Below, one piece after another: positions 15,749 to 24,804 of a DNA stretch of 64,000 bases. The DNA is taken from positions 1 to 64,000 of the forward strand of contig CAKZZH010000132.1 of the NCBI GenBank assembly GCA_937885345.1, given 5' to 3'. The stretch comes from an uncultured Lachnospiraceae bacterium. Lineage in GTDB: Bacteria; Bacillota; Clostridia; Lachnospirales; Lachnospiraceae. The position numbers and the translations under genes were made by a program. The notes under the pieces were generated by a model. That model saw only the letters and a program-made list of their open reading frames with translations. It did no database searches and was not told the origin of the DNA. Positions within the stretch are counted from its first letter, which is position 1. Each line of letters begins with the position of its first letter.

Positions 15749-16938
15749 TATTTAAGCTTGATCCTTTCTATCAGTGAAGGTGATGCATGCACATAATATT
15801 TGTCGCCGCTTTGAATGTCAAACGCTACGACATCGTCATCAAAAGTATACTCAAACACGGTATCTGCGGCCATATTAAGCATTTTAACGTCACTGTCGGC
15901 ATACATATAGATATAGCTGTCCGTAAATCCGTAATGATCATACAAAAAGTCCGTCTCGTACTTCATTTCCTGCTGCCCTTTGGCATCGTACACCCTGATC
16001 ACATAGTCGCCATCCTCGGGCATCGTCACAATACCGATATACTTGTCCGAATAAAATATCCTGTTGACCCTGTCCTCAAAATCAATCGTCTTAATCTCGG
16101 CAACATTTCTGCCGACACTGTATAATCTGAGCTGATTCTCGGATATTGATGCAGCCACGGCATCATTTATAAAATACACCGCCGGCACCAGCGCATCCGA
16201 CGCAAAACCGCCGATAAGTTTCTGATTTACATCCTGCCCCGCACTTCCGAAATTGTAGAACACCACGCTTGAAGCAAGCTTGGTACCCTCGATGGTTACA
16301 TACGAAACCATCATATAATCACCATCTTCGGAAATATCGATATTAATGGGTGTACCGGTCTGTGAAAGTACGACTTTGATATCGCTGACAGTGTTCCCCT
16401 CTTTGTCGAACATACGGATATAATCCGCCGTCGAATCCTCAAGAATTACCGCAGCCACACCGTTCGCGCTCACAACACCTTTAAGGATCGGAAGATTGGT
16501 ACGGATCGATTTGCTGAAGCCGTCCACACCGACTATATACATATTCAGCCCGCCCTTATCATATGCAATAAAATAATTACCGCACATGTCCACAGCCGGC
16601 TCGGATATTTCAAAAGTAACATCCCACAAAGCATTACATGCGTTGTCATATGCAGAAGCGCCGTCACGGGTTATTTTAACGAAGCCGTCTCCAAATGAAC
16701 GGATCACACTCTGACTGTCGGATGACAAAGTAATATGTCCGAGGGAAGTATATCCGCTAAATGAACTCTTGCGGGTAACCATAACCACGATAAGGACCGT
16801 GACAGCAAGAACAAGGATCACGATCAATATAGCATAACCGGTATGCTTTCTATGATTCCTGATCCTTGTATCATAATTGTCATCAGCCGTATCTTCAGGC
16901 TCTGTTTGATTTCTAATGTTGCGTTTTATATCAGACAA
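15748..16938 (-). CDS. DUF5711 family membrane-anchored beta-propeller-like protein
   Basis: A 396-residue protein with a charged cytoplasmic N-terminus of about 33 residues, one membrane helix (about 34-54) and a large extracellular domain of repeated beta-rich units with alternating hydrophobic and acidic residues. The pattern resembles a propeller (for example ISEDGDYMMVSYV, YSDKYIGIVTM, YADSDVKMLNM). It matches my memory of DUF5711, a family common in Lachnospiraceae and of unknown function. The start is TTG with AGGAG ten bases upstream; no better start is visible. It lies 18 bases after the MPN-like/LysM gene and overlaps the CvpA gene by one base. Confidence 0.7.
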   Translation of the reverse strand: MSDIKRNIRNQTEPEDTADDNYDTRIRNHRKHTGYAILIVILVLAVTVLIVVMVTRKSSFSGYTSLGHITLSSDSQSVIRSFGDGFVKITRDGASAYDNACNALWDVTFEISEPAVDMCGNYFIAYDKGGLNMYIVGVDGFSKSIRTNLPILKGVVSANGVAAVILEDSTADYIRMFDKEGNTVSDIKVVLSQTGTPINIDISEDGDYMMVSYVTIEGTKLASSVVFYNFGSAGQDVNQKLIGGFASDALVPAVYFINDAVAASISENQLRLYSVGRNVAEIKTIDFEDRVNRIFYSDKYIGIVTMPEDGDYVIRVYDAKGQQEMKYETDFLYDHYGFTDSYIYMYADSDVKMLNMAADTVFEYTFDDDVVAFDIQSGDKYYVHASPSLIERIKLK

Positions 16939-16956
16939 GCAAATTCCACTCCTGCT

Positions 16957-18054
16957 CTAATTAGGGATTTTGATCGTTGTTCCCGGAAGAAGGCTTGAGT
17001 CGGTAAGGCCGTTAAGTGCCATGATCTCCTGAACCTTGGCATGATCCTGCGTGCCGAAGAAGGTCTGACATATTCCGTAAAGTGTATCGCCGCTCTTAAT
17101 GGTATATGTACGATATTCCACTTCGGTTGCAGGCTCCTCGGTTGTAGGCTCTTCTGTTGTAGGTTCTTCGGTTGCAGGCTCCTCTGTCGTAGGCTCTTCG
17201 GTGGTCGAATCCTCATCGGTTTCATCGTTACCGGTTGTCTCACCCGAATCCATCGTCGTCTCCTTCGAGCCATCGGTGGTTGAATTATCGGCTATCACAT
17301 TCGTCGGATCAGTGGCAGAACTCTCACCGCCCGAAGTTGTGGGATTCTCACTGTCATATTTGTTTATAACGCTGACGCCTATAACAAGCACCGTCGTTAA
17401 AAGCAGTACGCTCAGAACATATACGATCGTAAGATGCCTCTTGGCAGCCGCACGGTCGCCTGAAGCACCCTTCTTGTCTTTCTTCTCGGTCTTAACCGGA
17501 CGCACTTTACCGTCACTGATCCCAAGATAATTCTTCATAAAGCTGTTGCGCTCATAATAAATATCATAACCGTTAAGCGGCTTAAGCCACTCGTTCCGGT
17601 ATTCGTAGAAGCGCTCGGCAACGGGATCCTTGGGATTCATATAATAAAATATCTGATCCGGATCTTCAAAATTATTCACATGATTCTGGACCATTATATC
17701 AAGGTTATCATTTCTTATAACGGAAGATGTGAGGAACCATCCGACAACTTCCATTCCCGCAAAGTTCATTGCAATCTGACCTTTGACAACCGACCATGTC
17801 TCTGATGTAAAAGCGATACCGTCCGTATATACCGCTGCATTCTCAATAAGCAGCGCTGCTCTGACCGCTATATTAATAATATCATCTTCCTTCTGAATGC
17901 AACCGAGAAGAACGCCTACTCTTCCTTCCTCGTCGGAAGCAATCCTGATATCATGAAGATAATTGTAAACGCAGTCCTCTATAAATATACGATGCGTACC
18001 GTCATTTACACCTATTTTACGGGTGCTTTGCGGAATAACGAAAGCCTCTTTCAT
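16957..18054 (-). CDS. Membrane protein with degenerate MPN (JAMM-like) domain and extracellular LysM
   Basis: A 365-residue protein in three parts. Residues about 20-170 look like an MPN fold: GRVGVLLGC at 45-52, a helix with SETWSVVKGQIAMNF, then VVGWFLTSS (103-111) where active JAMM proteases have GWxHTHP, then FYYMNP. The metal-binding histidines are missing, so this should be an inactive, binding-type MPN domain. A membrane helix follows (about 208-230), then a Ser/Thr/Glu linker with repeated TTEEP/ATEEP units (about 275-315), and a C-terminal LysM domain (318-363, YTIKSGDTLYGICQTFFGT). The topology is an MPN part inside and LysM outside on peptidoglycan. AGGAGG lies 12 bases before the start. 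Confidence 0.72.
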   Translation of the reverse strand: MKEAFVIPQSTRKIGVNDGTHRIFIEDCVYNYLHDIRIASDEEGRVGVLLGCIQKEDDIINIAVRAALLIENAAVYTDGIAFTSETWSVVKGQIAMNFAGMEVVGWFLTSSVIRNDNLDIMVQNHVNNFEDPDQIFYYMNPKDPVAERFYEYRNEWLKPLNGYDIYYERNSFMKNYLGISDGKVRPVKTEKKDKKGASGDRAAAKRHLTIVYVLSVLLLTTVLVIGVSVINKYDSENPTTSGGESSATDPTNVIADNSTTDGSKETTMDSGETTGNDETDEDSTTEEPTTEEPATEEPTTEEPTTEEPATEVEYRTYTIKSGDTLYGICQTFFGTQDHAKVQEIMALNGLTDSSLLPGTTIKIPN

Positions 18055-18059
18055 TATCC

Positions 18060-19172
18060 TTAAACCTCCTGTTTCTCCAAAAACTTAATTGCCTCGCCTA
18101 CAGTTGCTGCCTGTCCGGACTGCATGATCTCAAGAAGTTCATCAATCTTCTCCTCCTGAGCGTATCTCTTATCAAGATATGCTTCATATTCGGTGGAAAT
18201 AAAGAGTTTCCCCTCCTGAACAGCCTTCTCATAGCTGGATTTCTCAGCATCAAGCTCACTGTATCTGGCATTAAGAGAATCAATCGCAGGCTTAAGTCTG
18301 GCCTGAATCTCTTCGGTTATCTCATTCTTAGTCTTGGACTCAAATTCGCTGAGGGCCGCATTCTTACGGTTAAGCATATCATCGAGCTGTGACTGGTTGG
18401 TGTTTATTTTATCGTCAAAAGCACCGAGGCCGTATTCGGAATCATCCTTGGCAGCGTGCGATTTAATGGACCTGGTGATCTTACGGATCTGCTTGTCATT
18501 GCCCGCAATCTGCTCCTTGAGCGACTTGATCGAAAGAAGCGTTTCTTTATTCTTACCCTTGGTAAAATGACCTATAAGGATGTAAATAAGCAGGAATACA
18601 ACAATGCATGCAAAAAATGTGATGCCAACCTCAACCGCATCGGGAAGAACGCTCGCCTTCTCCCACGGAAGCAGGATATATACTGCCATCGGGATCAGAA
18701 GGAAGAATATGATAAATGCAAGCGCGCATACAAAAACATCACCGACAGTTTTGGTAAAATACAACCTGTAATAAGTTCTTATATTGCAGATAAACGGAAG
18801 CTTGGCGCTTCTGATAAGTGCTTTGATATTATTCTTAAGTTCCTTGTTCTGACCGACAAGTTCTGCGGTCTCCTCCGCAATACGCTCGCCGACACCCTTT
18901 TCCTTGGCCTTATTTCTCTCGCCCTTGGCATTCTTAAGTCTGCTCTCGGCTTTGGCTATTTCACTGTTAAAACTGCTTGCAACCGCAGTCCTTCTCTTCT
19001 TGATGGTAGAATCTATCTCATCCTGCATCTTCCTGGTAGAAGAATCTATTTCTTTCCTGGTAGAAGCGAGCCTTCCGGTAACCTGTTCAAGCTTCTTGCT
19101 GTTTTCATTAAGTTCTGCTATCTTGTCCCTATAAGAACGAAGGGCACTGATATCACCGTTAAGAATATTCAT
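18060..19172 (-). CDS. Coiled-coil membrane protein, first gene of the envelope operon
   Basis: This 370-residue protein has a long N-terminal coiled coil (about 15-120, rich in K, E, R, S and I), two membrane helices (about 145-172 and 183-203), and a second coiled coil (about 215-345) with an Ala/Lys-rich pattern. Both coiled coils probably face the same side. I do not recognise a family. The start has GGAGG eight bases upstream, and a promoter lies at 19215-19243. The next gene starts five bases after its stop, so the two proteins are tightly coupled. Confidence 0.7.
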   Translation of the reverse strand: MNILNGDISALRSYRDKIAELNENSKKLEQVTGRLASTRKEIDSSTRKMQDEIDSTIKKRRTAVASSFNSEIAKAESRLKNAKGERNKAKEKGVGERIAEETAELVGQNKELKNNIKALIRSAKLPFICNIRTYYRLYFTKTVGDVFVCALAFIIFFLLIPMAVYILLPWEKASVLPDAVEVGITFFACIVVFLLIYILIGHFTKGKNKETLLSIKSLKEQIAGNDKQIRKITRSIKSHAAKDDSEYGLGAFDDKINTNQSQLDDMLNRKNAALSEFESKTKNEITEEIQARLKPAIDSLNARYSELDAEKSSYEKAVQEGKLFISTEYEAYLDKRYAQEEKIDELLEIMQSGQAATVGEAIKFLEKQEV

Positions 19173-19214
19173 TATGCCTACCTCCGTAGCTTCTGATTAT
19201 AACACACCCTATAA

Positions 19215-19243
19215 ATTATAAAGCATTCGCGCAATATCTACAA
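19215..19243 (-). promoter_or_regulatory. Promoter of the coiled-coil/MPN-LysM/DUF5711/CvpA operon
   Basis: TTGTAG (19238-19243), 17 bases, TATAAT (19215-19220) on the minus strand, about 43 bases before the first start codon. Confidence 0.6.
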
Positions 19244-19355
19244 GTATAAAATGCTTATCCGGCACGCCTTTGGTCATATGCCACTTTGCAAGTTGCGGGA
19301 TGGCAAACCGTAAAATATATGCTATAATGCCTCTTGATAATAAGGAGATCCGTTT

Positions 19356-19622
19356 ATGTTCAGAATGTGGTGTAAAATTTACAAAGAAAACCATTTGGTA
19401 AAAGATACGGTGATCGAGGACACGCGCGATACAAACAGGACGCGTAAGGTCCTCGACGGCCTTGAGGAGTGCTGTAATCGTTTCAACCTCACTCCCCCTA
19501 TCTGGCTCGATCTGAATGTAAGCGACTTCAAGCGCTTCTCCTACACCCGTTTCAACAGCCATAATTTTATTGAAAATATCGATTTTGATTATCTGGAGAT
19601 CCGCATGATCGATGAAGACTGA
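19356..19622 (+). CDS. Small hypothetical protein
   Basis: An 88-residue soluble protein, rich in Asp, Glu, Arg and Asn, with no membrane segment. It has two Cys near residues 39-40 (EECC) and one at residue 6. I do not recognise it. It is supported as a gene by AAGGAGATC eight bases before the ATG and by an extended -10 (TGCTATAAT, -10 at 19323-19328) just upstream; no good -35 is seen. It stands alone on the plus strand between minus-strand operons, and its content does not look like an antisense shadow of a neighbour. Confidence 0.6.
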   Translation: MFRMWCKIYKENHLVKDTVIEDTRDTNRTRKVLDGLEECCNRFNLTPPIWLDLNVSDFKRFSYTRFNSHNFIENIDFDYLEIRMIDED

Positions 19623-19676
19623 TCGCAGGTGCAGGTGTCTCACCTTGCACGGCGTATAGCGCTGCGGCCCCACTGT

Positions 19677-20255
19677 TCAGCGGAACGTTATAGCGCCCGT
19701 TTCATCATCCATTTTATCGATTATTGCAAGAGATTCGAGGCGGATGCCTCTGTCGCGAATCATCTTACCGCCTTTTTGAAATCCCTTTTCAATCGCAATT
19801 CCGATGCCCTCAAGCGTGGCACCGGCTTCACTTACAAGGTCGATAAGACCGTTTAATGCACAGCCGTTCGCAAGAAAATCATCGATTATGAGAACATGGT
19901 CCTCACTCGTAAGATATTTACGGCTAAGAATAACGTCATACACCTTCTTGTGAGTGAAAGACTCAATCTTGGTGCTGTAGACCTCACCGTCTATATTAAT
20001 GCTCTGTGCCTTCTTGGCAAACACTACCGGGATGTCTCCGAACACTTCACCGGCTACACAGGCAAGCCCGATCCCGGAAGCCTCGATCGTAAGTATCTTG
20101 TTAATATTGCAGTCTTCAAACAGTCTCTTCCATTCCTGAGCCATTTTCCTGTACAGGCCAACATCCAGCTGGTGATTAAGAAAACTGTCAACCTTGAGTA
20201 CACCACCGGCCTTGACACCGCCGTCTTTAAGAATTCTCTCTTCAAGTTCTTTCAT
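19677..20255 (-). CDS. xpt: Xanthine phosphoribosyltransferase
   Basis: Purine salvage enzyme that makes XMP from xanthine and PRPP; cytoplasmic. The 192-residue product starts [12 protein letters not shown], with GAGG eight bases upstream; a 12-residue longer frame lacks a ribosome site. The PRPP-binding loop [11 protein letters not shown] is typical of Xpt, and [22 protein letters not shown] and [12 protein letters not shown] are family segments. It follows the nucleoside transporter genes on the same strand by 42 bases, which fits purine uptake and salvage. No purine riboswitch lies directly before it. Confidence 0.93.
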   Translation of the reverse strand: MKELEERILKDGGVKAGGVLKVDSFLNHQLDVGLYRKMAQEWKRLFEDCNINKILTIEASGIGLACVAGEVFGDIPVVFAKKAQSINIDGEVYSTKIESFTHKKVYDVILSRKYLTSEDHVLIIDDFLANGCALNGLIDLVSEAGATLEGIGIAIEKGFQKGGKMIRDRGIRLESLAIIDKMDDETGAITFR

Positions 20256-20297
20256 GCAGAATACCTCATCCTTCTCGCCGCCCTGCGGCATTATATT

Positions 20298-21278
20298 TTA
20301 TCGGTCTTCTCTGAAATATGGCAGTCCGAGACTGGCAGGAGGCTGCTGTTCTTTCCTCTTACGAAGACTGGTAATCACAAGCACTACGATCGTTATAAAA
20401 TACGGCAGCATATTGAAGATCTGCGTCGTATGCGTATTAAGGCCTTTGACATAGAGATAAAGTATACTGAGCGCACCGAATACAAGCGAGCCCCACATAA
20501 CGTTAAGAGGCTTCCACATAGCAAATATTACAAGTGCGACAGAGAGCCATCCGAATTCGCCAAAGCTGTTATTGCTCCAGGTTCCCGACGAATAATCCAT
20601 TACGAAATACAGACCGCCCAGACCGCTTATCATTCCGCCGACTACGGTTGCGATATATTTGTATCTTATTACGTTAATGCCCGCAGCATCGGCGGTTGCA
20701 GGATTCTCGCCGATCGCACGAAGCGCGAGACCTTTACGCGTATTCTTGAGAAAATAAACAAGAACAACGGTTATGCCAATTCCGAGGTAGAACATCCATC
20801 CTCTGTCGAAGAAGAGCTGACCGAGAACGGGAATGTCCTTAAGACCGGGGATCGAAGCCTTAAAAGCGCCCGCCGTTGTCTGAACACTGATCTGTCCTAC
20901 GCCGCCGGCAAGCTTGGAAAAAGAACCGCCGAAGAAATTACCAAAGCCCACGCCAAAGGTTGTAAGCGCGAGGCCGGTAACATTCTGATTGGCTCTTAAG
21001 GTAATCGTAAGGAAACTGTACAGAAGTGCCGCAAGTCCCGAACACAAAAGGCTGGAGAAAAGAGCGATAAGAAGTGCAACGATCCCGACAGGTTCAGCTG
21101 CATAGTTCTCATAGAGGAACGAGCCCATAAGTCCTCCGATACCGCCCATATACATAATTCCGGGCACGCCGAGGTTAAGGTTACCGGATTTCTCGGTAAG
21201 GATCTCGCCATCGGCACCAAAAAGCATTATAAGCGCCATTGTTATGGATCTTTGTATCAGTGAAATGATCATACTCAC
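20298..21278 (-). CDS. nupQ: Nucleoside ABC transporter permease (NupQ/YufQ type)
   Basis: The second membrane subunit of a BMP-type nucleoside importer: 326 residues with eight or nine hydrophobic segments. Conserved pieces include GEILTEKSGNLNLGVPGIMYMG near the N-terminus and LRAIGENPATADAAGINV in the middle, typical of the permease family that works with YufO/NupO. The start is GTG, overlapping the nupP stop by four bases. The C-terminus ends in a Lys/Arg-rich cytoplasmic tail. Confidence 0.9.
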   Translation of the reverse strand: MSMIISLIQRSITMALIMLFGADGEILTEKSGNLNLGVPGIMYMGGIGGLMGSFLYENYAAEPVGIVALLIALFSSLLCSGLAALLYSFLTITLRANQNVTGLALTTFGVGFGNFFGGSFSKLAGGVGQISVQTTAGAFKASIPGLKDIPVLGQLFFDRGWMFYLGIGITVVLVYFLKNTRKGLALRAIGENPATADAAGINVIRYKYIATVVGGMISGLGGLYFVMDYSSGTWSNNSFGEFGWLSVALVIFAMWKPLNVMWGSLVFGALSILYLYVKGLNTHTTQIFNMLPYFITIVVLVITSLRKRKEQQPPASLGLPYFREDR

Positions 21279-22396
21279 GCCTTAACACCCCTCTTTCTGA
21301 ACTGAACTTTGTAATTGGCGAAGAATTCACATCCAAGTATGAAGAAGAGGATGATCCCAGTAATCACATCGGACATATTGTCATTAAGATTAAACTGCGT
21401 CGCGATCTGCACCGAACCGTTTGAAAGGAAGACGAGCAGGAAGGACATCAATATCATGGTAAAAGGATCAAGCTTTGCAAGCCATGCAACAACGATAGCG
21501 GTAAAACCACGTCCGCCTGCAGTGTCCGACTTGATCGTGTGATCCGCACCGGCAACGGCAAGGAAGCCTGCAAGTGCCGCGATCGCACCGGATAAAGCCA
21601 TTGTTCTTATTATGACTTTTTTGACATTGATGCCGGCATATTTGGCGGTATTCTGGCTCTCACCTACAACCGCTATCTCATAGCCGTGCTTGGTATAACG
21701 CATATAAACAAAAATAAGCAAGGTCACTATCAAAACTATGATAAGATGCCAACCGTATGAAGACTTGCCGAAAATCTCGCTGAGCCAGCCCGCCTTGGTC
21801 TCGGGATTGATCGTTCCGACAACATTCGATCCGGCTCTGCCCTCCCAGAAGGTAACCGCAAAATTAACCAGCTGAACGGCAACATAATTCATCATAAGTG
21901 TAAAGAGTGTCTCGTTGGTATTCCAGTTAGCTTTGAATATGGCAGGAATAACACCCCATATGATACCGGCCGCAAGGCTTGATAAGAGCATCAGTATAAT
22001 AAGCACCGGTGTGGGTACCTTATCTCCGAGATATATCATAATGGCCGCACTTGCACAGCCGCCCATAAGCATCTGTCCCTCAGCACCTATATTCCAGAAT
22101 CGCATCTTGAATGCGGGAACAAGTGCAAGGCCTACAAGAAGAAGCGTGCAGGTATCTTTGATAGTCGCCCAGGTTCTTCTGGTCGTTCCGAGTGCACCGT
22201 CTGCAAGACCGATATATACTTCAAGAGGGTTATAACCGGTAAGTGCAACAATTATGATACCGCATACGACAAGTGCAAGAATTACCGCGATGATTCTTAT
22301 AAGGATCGCTTTCCATACCGCAATCTCCGCACGCTTGATTATGTGAACGAGGGGCTCTTTCCTGATCTTAACACTCTGTGTCGTTTCTTCACTCAT
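21275..22396 (-). CDS. nupP: Nucleoside ABC transporter permease (NupP/YufP type)
   Basis: First membrane subunit of the nucleoside importer, 373 residues, with a cytoplasmic N-terminus and about nine membrane segments. FKMRFWNIGAEGQMLMGG is the family hallmark near residue 100, and GYEIAVVGESQNTAKYAGI is the coupling region for the ATPase. It overlaps nupO by eight bases and nupQ by four, so the three are translated together. The start has AGGAGG about ten bases upstream. Confidence 0.9.
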   Translation of the reverse strand: MSEETTQSVKIRKEPLVHIIKRAEIAVWKAILIRIIAVILALVVCGIIIVALTGYNPLEVYIGLADGALGTTRRTWATIKDTCTLLLVGLALVPAFKMRFWNIGAEGQMLMGGCASAAIMIYLGDKVPTPVLIILMLLSSLAAGIIWGVIPAIFKANWNTNETLFTLMMNYVAVQLVNFAVTFWEGRAGSNVVGTINPETKAGWLSEIFGKSSYGWHLIIVLIVTLLIFVYMRYTKHGYEIAVVGESQNTAKYAGINVKKVIIRTMALSGAIAALAGFLAVAGADHTIKSDTAGGRGFTAIVVAWLAKLDPFTMILMSFLLVFLSNGSVQIATQFNLNDNMSDVITGIILFFILGCEFFANYKVQFRKRGVKA

Positions 22397-23921
22397 TGGG
22401 CTCAGCCTCCTCTCTTACAGTAGTCATCAATCTTCCGAGTTCTTCCTTGGTTGTCGTTCTGCCGTCAACAATGCCGCTTACTTTACCGCCGCAAAGAACA
22501 AGGATCCTGTCGCAGAGAGCCACGAGCACATCGAGATCTTCGCCGACATAGATAACAGCCGCGCCTCTCTCCTTCTGCTCATTAAGCAGTCTGTATATCG
22601 TATAAGACGAATTGATATCAAGGCCTCTGACGGCATATGCGGCCATAAGTACTCTCGGCCTTGACGCTATCTCTCTTCCGACAAGCACTTTCTGTGCATT
22701 ACCACCGGATAATTTACGAACAGGCGTATTGATACCGGGAGTCACAACCTCAAGATCCTTAATGATCTTCTCCGCAAGTTCCCTCGGATGCTTTCTGTCT
22801 ACAAAGACATGCCCTTCCTTCTCGTAGCTTCTGAGCATCATATTGCCCGTCATACCCATGGATCCGACAAGACCCATTCCGAATCTGTCCTCCGGAACGA
22901 ATGAAAGCCTTACACCCATATTCATGATCTCACTCGGCTTGGTATTGGTTATATCTATCGAGCTTCTCGTCTTGGGAGTGTAAATTATCCTTCCGGATTT
23001 CTTGGGAGTAAGTCCGGATATCGCCTCAAGAAGCTCTCTTTGTCCGCTTCCGGAAATACCCGCAATACCGAGTATTTCGCCGCTGTATGCTTTAAAAGAT
23101 ACATTGTCCACAACCGTAAGCCCTTCAACATTGGTGCAGGTAAGGCCTTCGATCGAAAGTCTCTCCGTTACATCATGAGGCTCCGGTCTGCTGATATTGA
23201 ATTCAACCTTCTTGCCGACCATCATGTCGGTAAGTTCCTGCCTGCTTGTCTCGGCGGTAGTGACGGTATCGATATATTTGCCCTTTCTCAGGATCGTAAC
23301 TCTGTCGGATATCTTCATAACCTCGTCAAGCTTATGGGTAATGATAATGATCGCATGCCCGTCCGTTCTCATTTTACGAAGAACATCAAAAAGTTTCTCC
23401 GTCTCCTGGGGCGTAAGCACCGCCGTAGGCTCATCGAGAATAAGGATGTTTGCTCCGCGGTAAAGTACTTTAACGATCTCGACCGTCTGCTTCTCAGACA
23501 CGCTCATCTCATAAATCTTCTTGAAAGGATCTATCTCAAAGCCGTATCTGTCCGCGATTTCTTTGACGCGGGCTGCCGACTTCTTGATGTCCATCCTGCC
23601 CTTACCGGGAAGACCGAGGATAATATTTTCCGTCGCATTAAGGATGTCAACCAGCTTAAAATGCTGATGGATCATGCCTATTCCAAGGTCATAAGCATCC
23701 TTGGGCGAAGTGATCGTAACCTCCCTGCCGTTAATAAAAATCTGCCCTTCATCGGGATAGTATATACCTGAAAGTATATTCATAAGCGTAGTCTTACCGC
23801 TTCCGTTCTCCCCGAGAATGGACAGAATCTCACCCTTTCTTAAGTCCATGCTGATCTTGTCGTTTGCATGCGACCTACCAAAGGTTTTGGAAATATTCAC
23901 GAGTTTTACTGCCGTTTCCAC
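22389..23921 (-). CDS. nupO: Nucleoside ABC transporter ATP-binding protein (double NBD)
   Basis: A 510-residue ATPase with two nucleotide-binding domains, as in sugar and nucleoside importers of the RbsA/YufO type. Domain 1 has GENGSGKTT (Walker A), SVSEKQTVEIVK (signature region) and ILILDEPTAVL (Walker B). Domain 2 is partly degenerate: GISGSGQRE in place of Walker A, LSGGNAQKV as signature, and AAYAVRGLD as Walker B. The start is GTG with GGAGGT six bases upstream. It begins 52 bases after the glycosyltransferase gene at 23974-24798 on the same strand. Confidence 0.92.
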   Translation of the reverse strand: METAVKLVNISKTFGRSHANDKISMDLRKGEILSILGENGSGKTTLMNILSGIYYPDEGQIFINGREVTITSPKDAYDLGIGMIHQHFKLVDILNATENIILGLPGKGRMDIKKSAARVKEIADRYGFEIDPFKKIYEMSVSEKQTVEIVKVLYRGANILILDEPTAVLTPQETEKLFDVLRKMRTDGHAIIIITHKLDEVMKISDRVTILRKGKYIDTVTTAETSRQELTDMMVGKKVEFNISRPEPHDVTERLSIEGLTCTNVEGLTVVDNVSFKAYSGEILGIAGISGSGQRELLEAISGLTPKKSGRIIYTPKTRSSIDITNTKPSEIMNMGVRLSFVPEDRFGMGLVGSMGMTGNMMLRSYEKEGHVFVDRKHPRELAEKIIKDLEVVTPGINTPVRKLSGGNAQKVLVGREIASRPRVLMAAYAVRGLDINSSYTIYRLLNEQKERGAAVIYVGEDLDVLVALCDRILVLCGGKVSGIVDGRTTTKEELGRLMTTVREEAEPNE

Positions 23922-23973
23922 TTGCTACCTCCAAGCCCTGCAATAATCTTTCTCTAAGCCGTTTTCATCAGGT

Positions 23974-24798
23974 CTATCTGTTAATCAGTCTCTCATATAT
24001 GCCGTACACCAGATTCCTTATATTTCGCGATAAAACAGCCAATCTCATCTGGAACGCATTCATGGGTATAAAGCCGTTGTCATTGTACTTCTTGAAAAGA
24101 GTCATATGCTCTTTGGTGTATATTTTACGCTTCTCGGACAGAGCGTTTCCGGTATTGGAATCATCACTAAGTCTGAACGCGCAGGAGGGTTTCCTGACAA
24201 CCGCCACTTTACCGAGCGATGAAAGTGCCAGCCACAAGTCAAGATCTGGGATATAAGGAAAATCCTTATCAAATCCTCCGACTTTTTCAAAGTCCTTCTT
24301 TCTGAAAAGCGCACATACAGGATTGCCGTAAAAGCTTGTGATCATCTCGCTCGGCCTGGCAAGTTTCTTTCCTTCAAACACACCACTTCTCGGCCAGGTC
24401 GGGTATTTGCCTTTAACCTTGCCGTTATCATCGATAAGATGAATTCCGGTGATAACAAGATGTATGTCGGGATGCCTTGTAAGGTATTTAAGCGATGCGG
24501 AGATATTGTTTGCATACAGGATATCATCGCCGGGAACGAGCTTTACATATTCGCCCTTAGCCTCTCGTACCGCCTTGTTCCAGTTGTCCACCATGCCGAG
24601 ATTTACGGGATTTACCACATATCTGAATCTGGGATCGTCAATGCCTTTCAGTATTTCCACGGTGTTATCAACAGAACAGTTATCCACAACAACAAGTTCT
24701 ATATTATCGTATTCCGATGAAAGGATGGAATCAATGGTATTTTGTATATATTTGGCTTTGTTATAAGCGGGAATGACCACGCTGACCAGCGGTTTCAT
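23974..24798 (-). CDS. Family 2 glycosyltransferase
   Basis: A GT-A fold glycosyltransferase of 274 residues. It opens with VSVVIPAYNKAKYIQNTIDS and VVVDNCSVDNTVEIL, typical of GT2, and has the metal-binding region VPGDDILYA (DD). There is no membrane segment. The substrate cannot be predicted, but its company (a LicD protein and a membrane-anchored GT2) points to phosphocholine- or phospho-substituted surface glycan or teichoic acid. It starts six bases after the LicD stop. Confidence 0.85.
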   Translation of the reverse strand: MKPLVSVVIPAYNKAKYIQNTIDSILSSEYDNIELVVVDNCSVDNTVEILKGIDDPRFRYVVNPVNLGMVDNWNKAVREAKGEYVKLVPGDDILYANNISASLKYLTRHPDIHLVITGIHLIDDNGKVKGKYPTWPRSGVFEGKKLARPSEMITSFYGNPVCALFRKKDFEKVGGFDKDFPYIPDLDLWLALSSLGKVAVVRKPSCAFRLSDDSNTGNALSEKRKIYTKEHMTLFKKYNDNGFIPMNAFQMRLAVLSRNIRNLVYGIYERLINR

Positions 24799-24804
24799 AC
24801 ATTA

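Noticed and set aside
16957..18054. Calling the MPN-like/LysM protein an active JAMM metalloprotease
   Set aside because: The HxH and Asp ligands are absent (FLTSS at the HTHP position), so catalysis is not supported.
18456..19196. A 246-codon plus-strand frame opposite the coiled-coil gene
   Set aside because: Antisense shadow; the minus-strand gene has the promoter, the ribosome site and a sensible membrane/coiled-coil pattern.
19896..20999. A 367-codon plus-strand open frame opposite xpt and nupQ
   Set aside because: It spans parts of two well-supported genes and their spacer on the other strand; Arg/Lys/His-rich content typical of antisense shadows.
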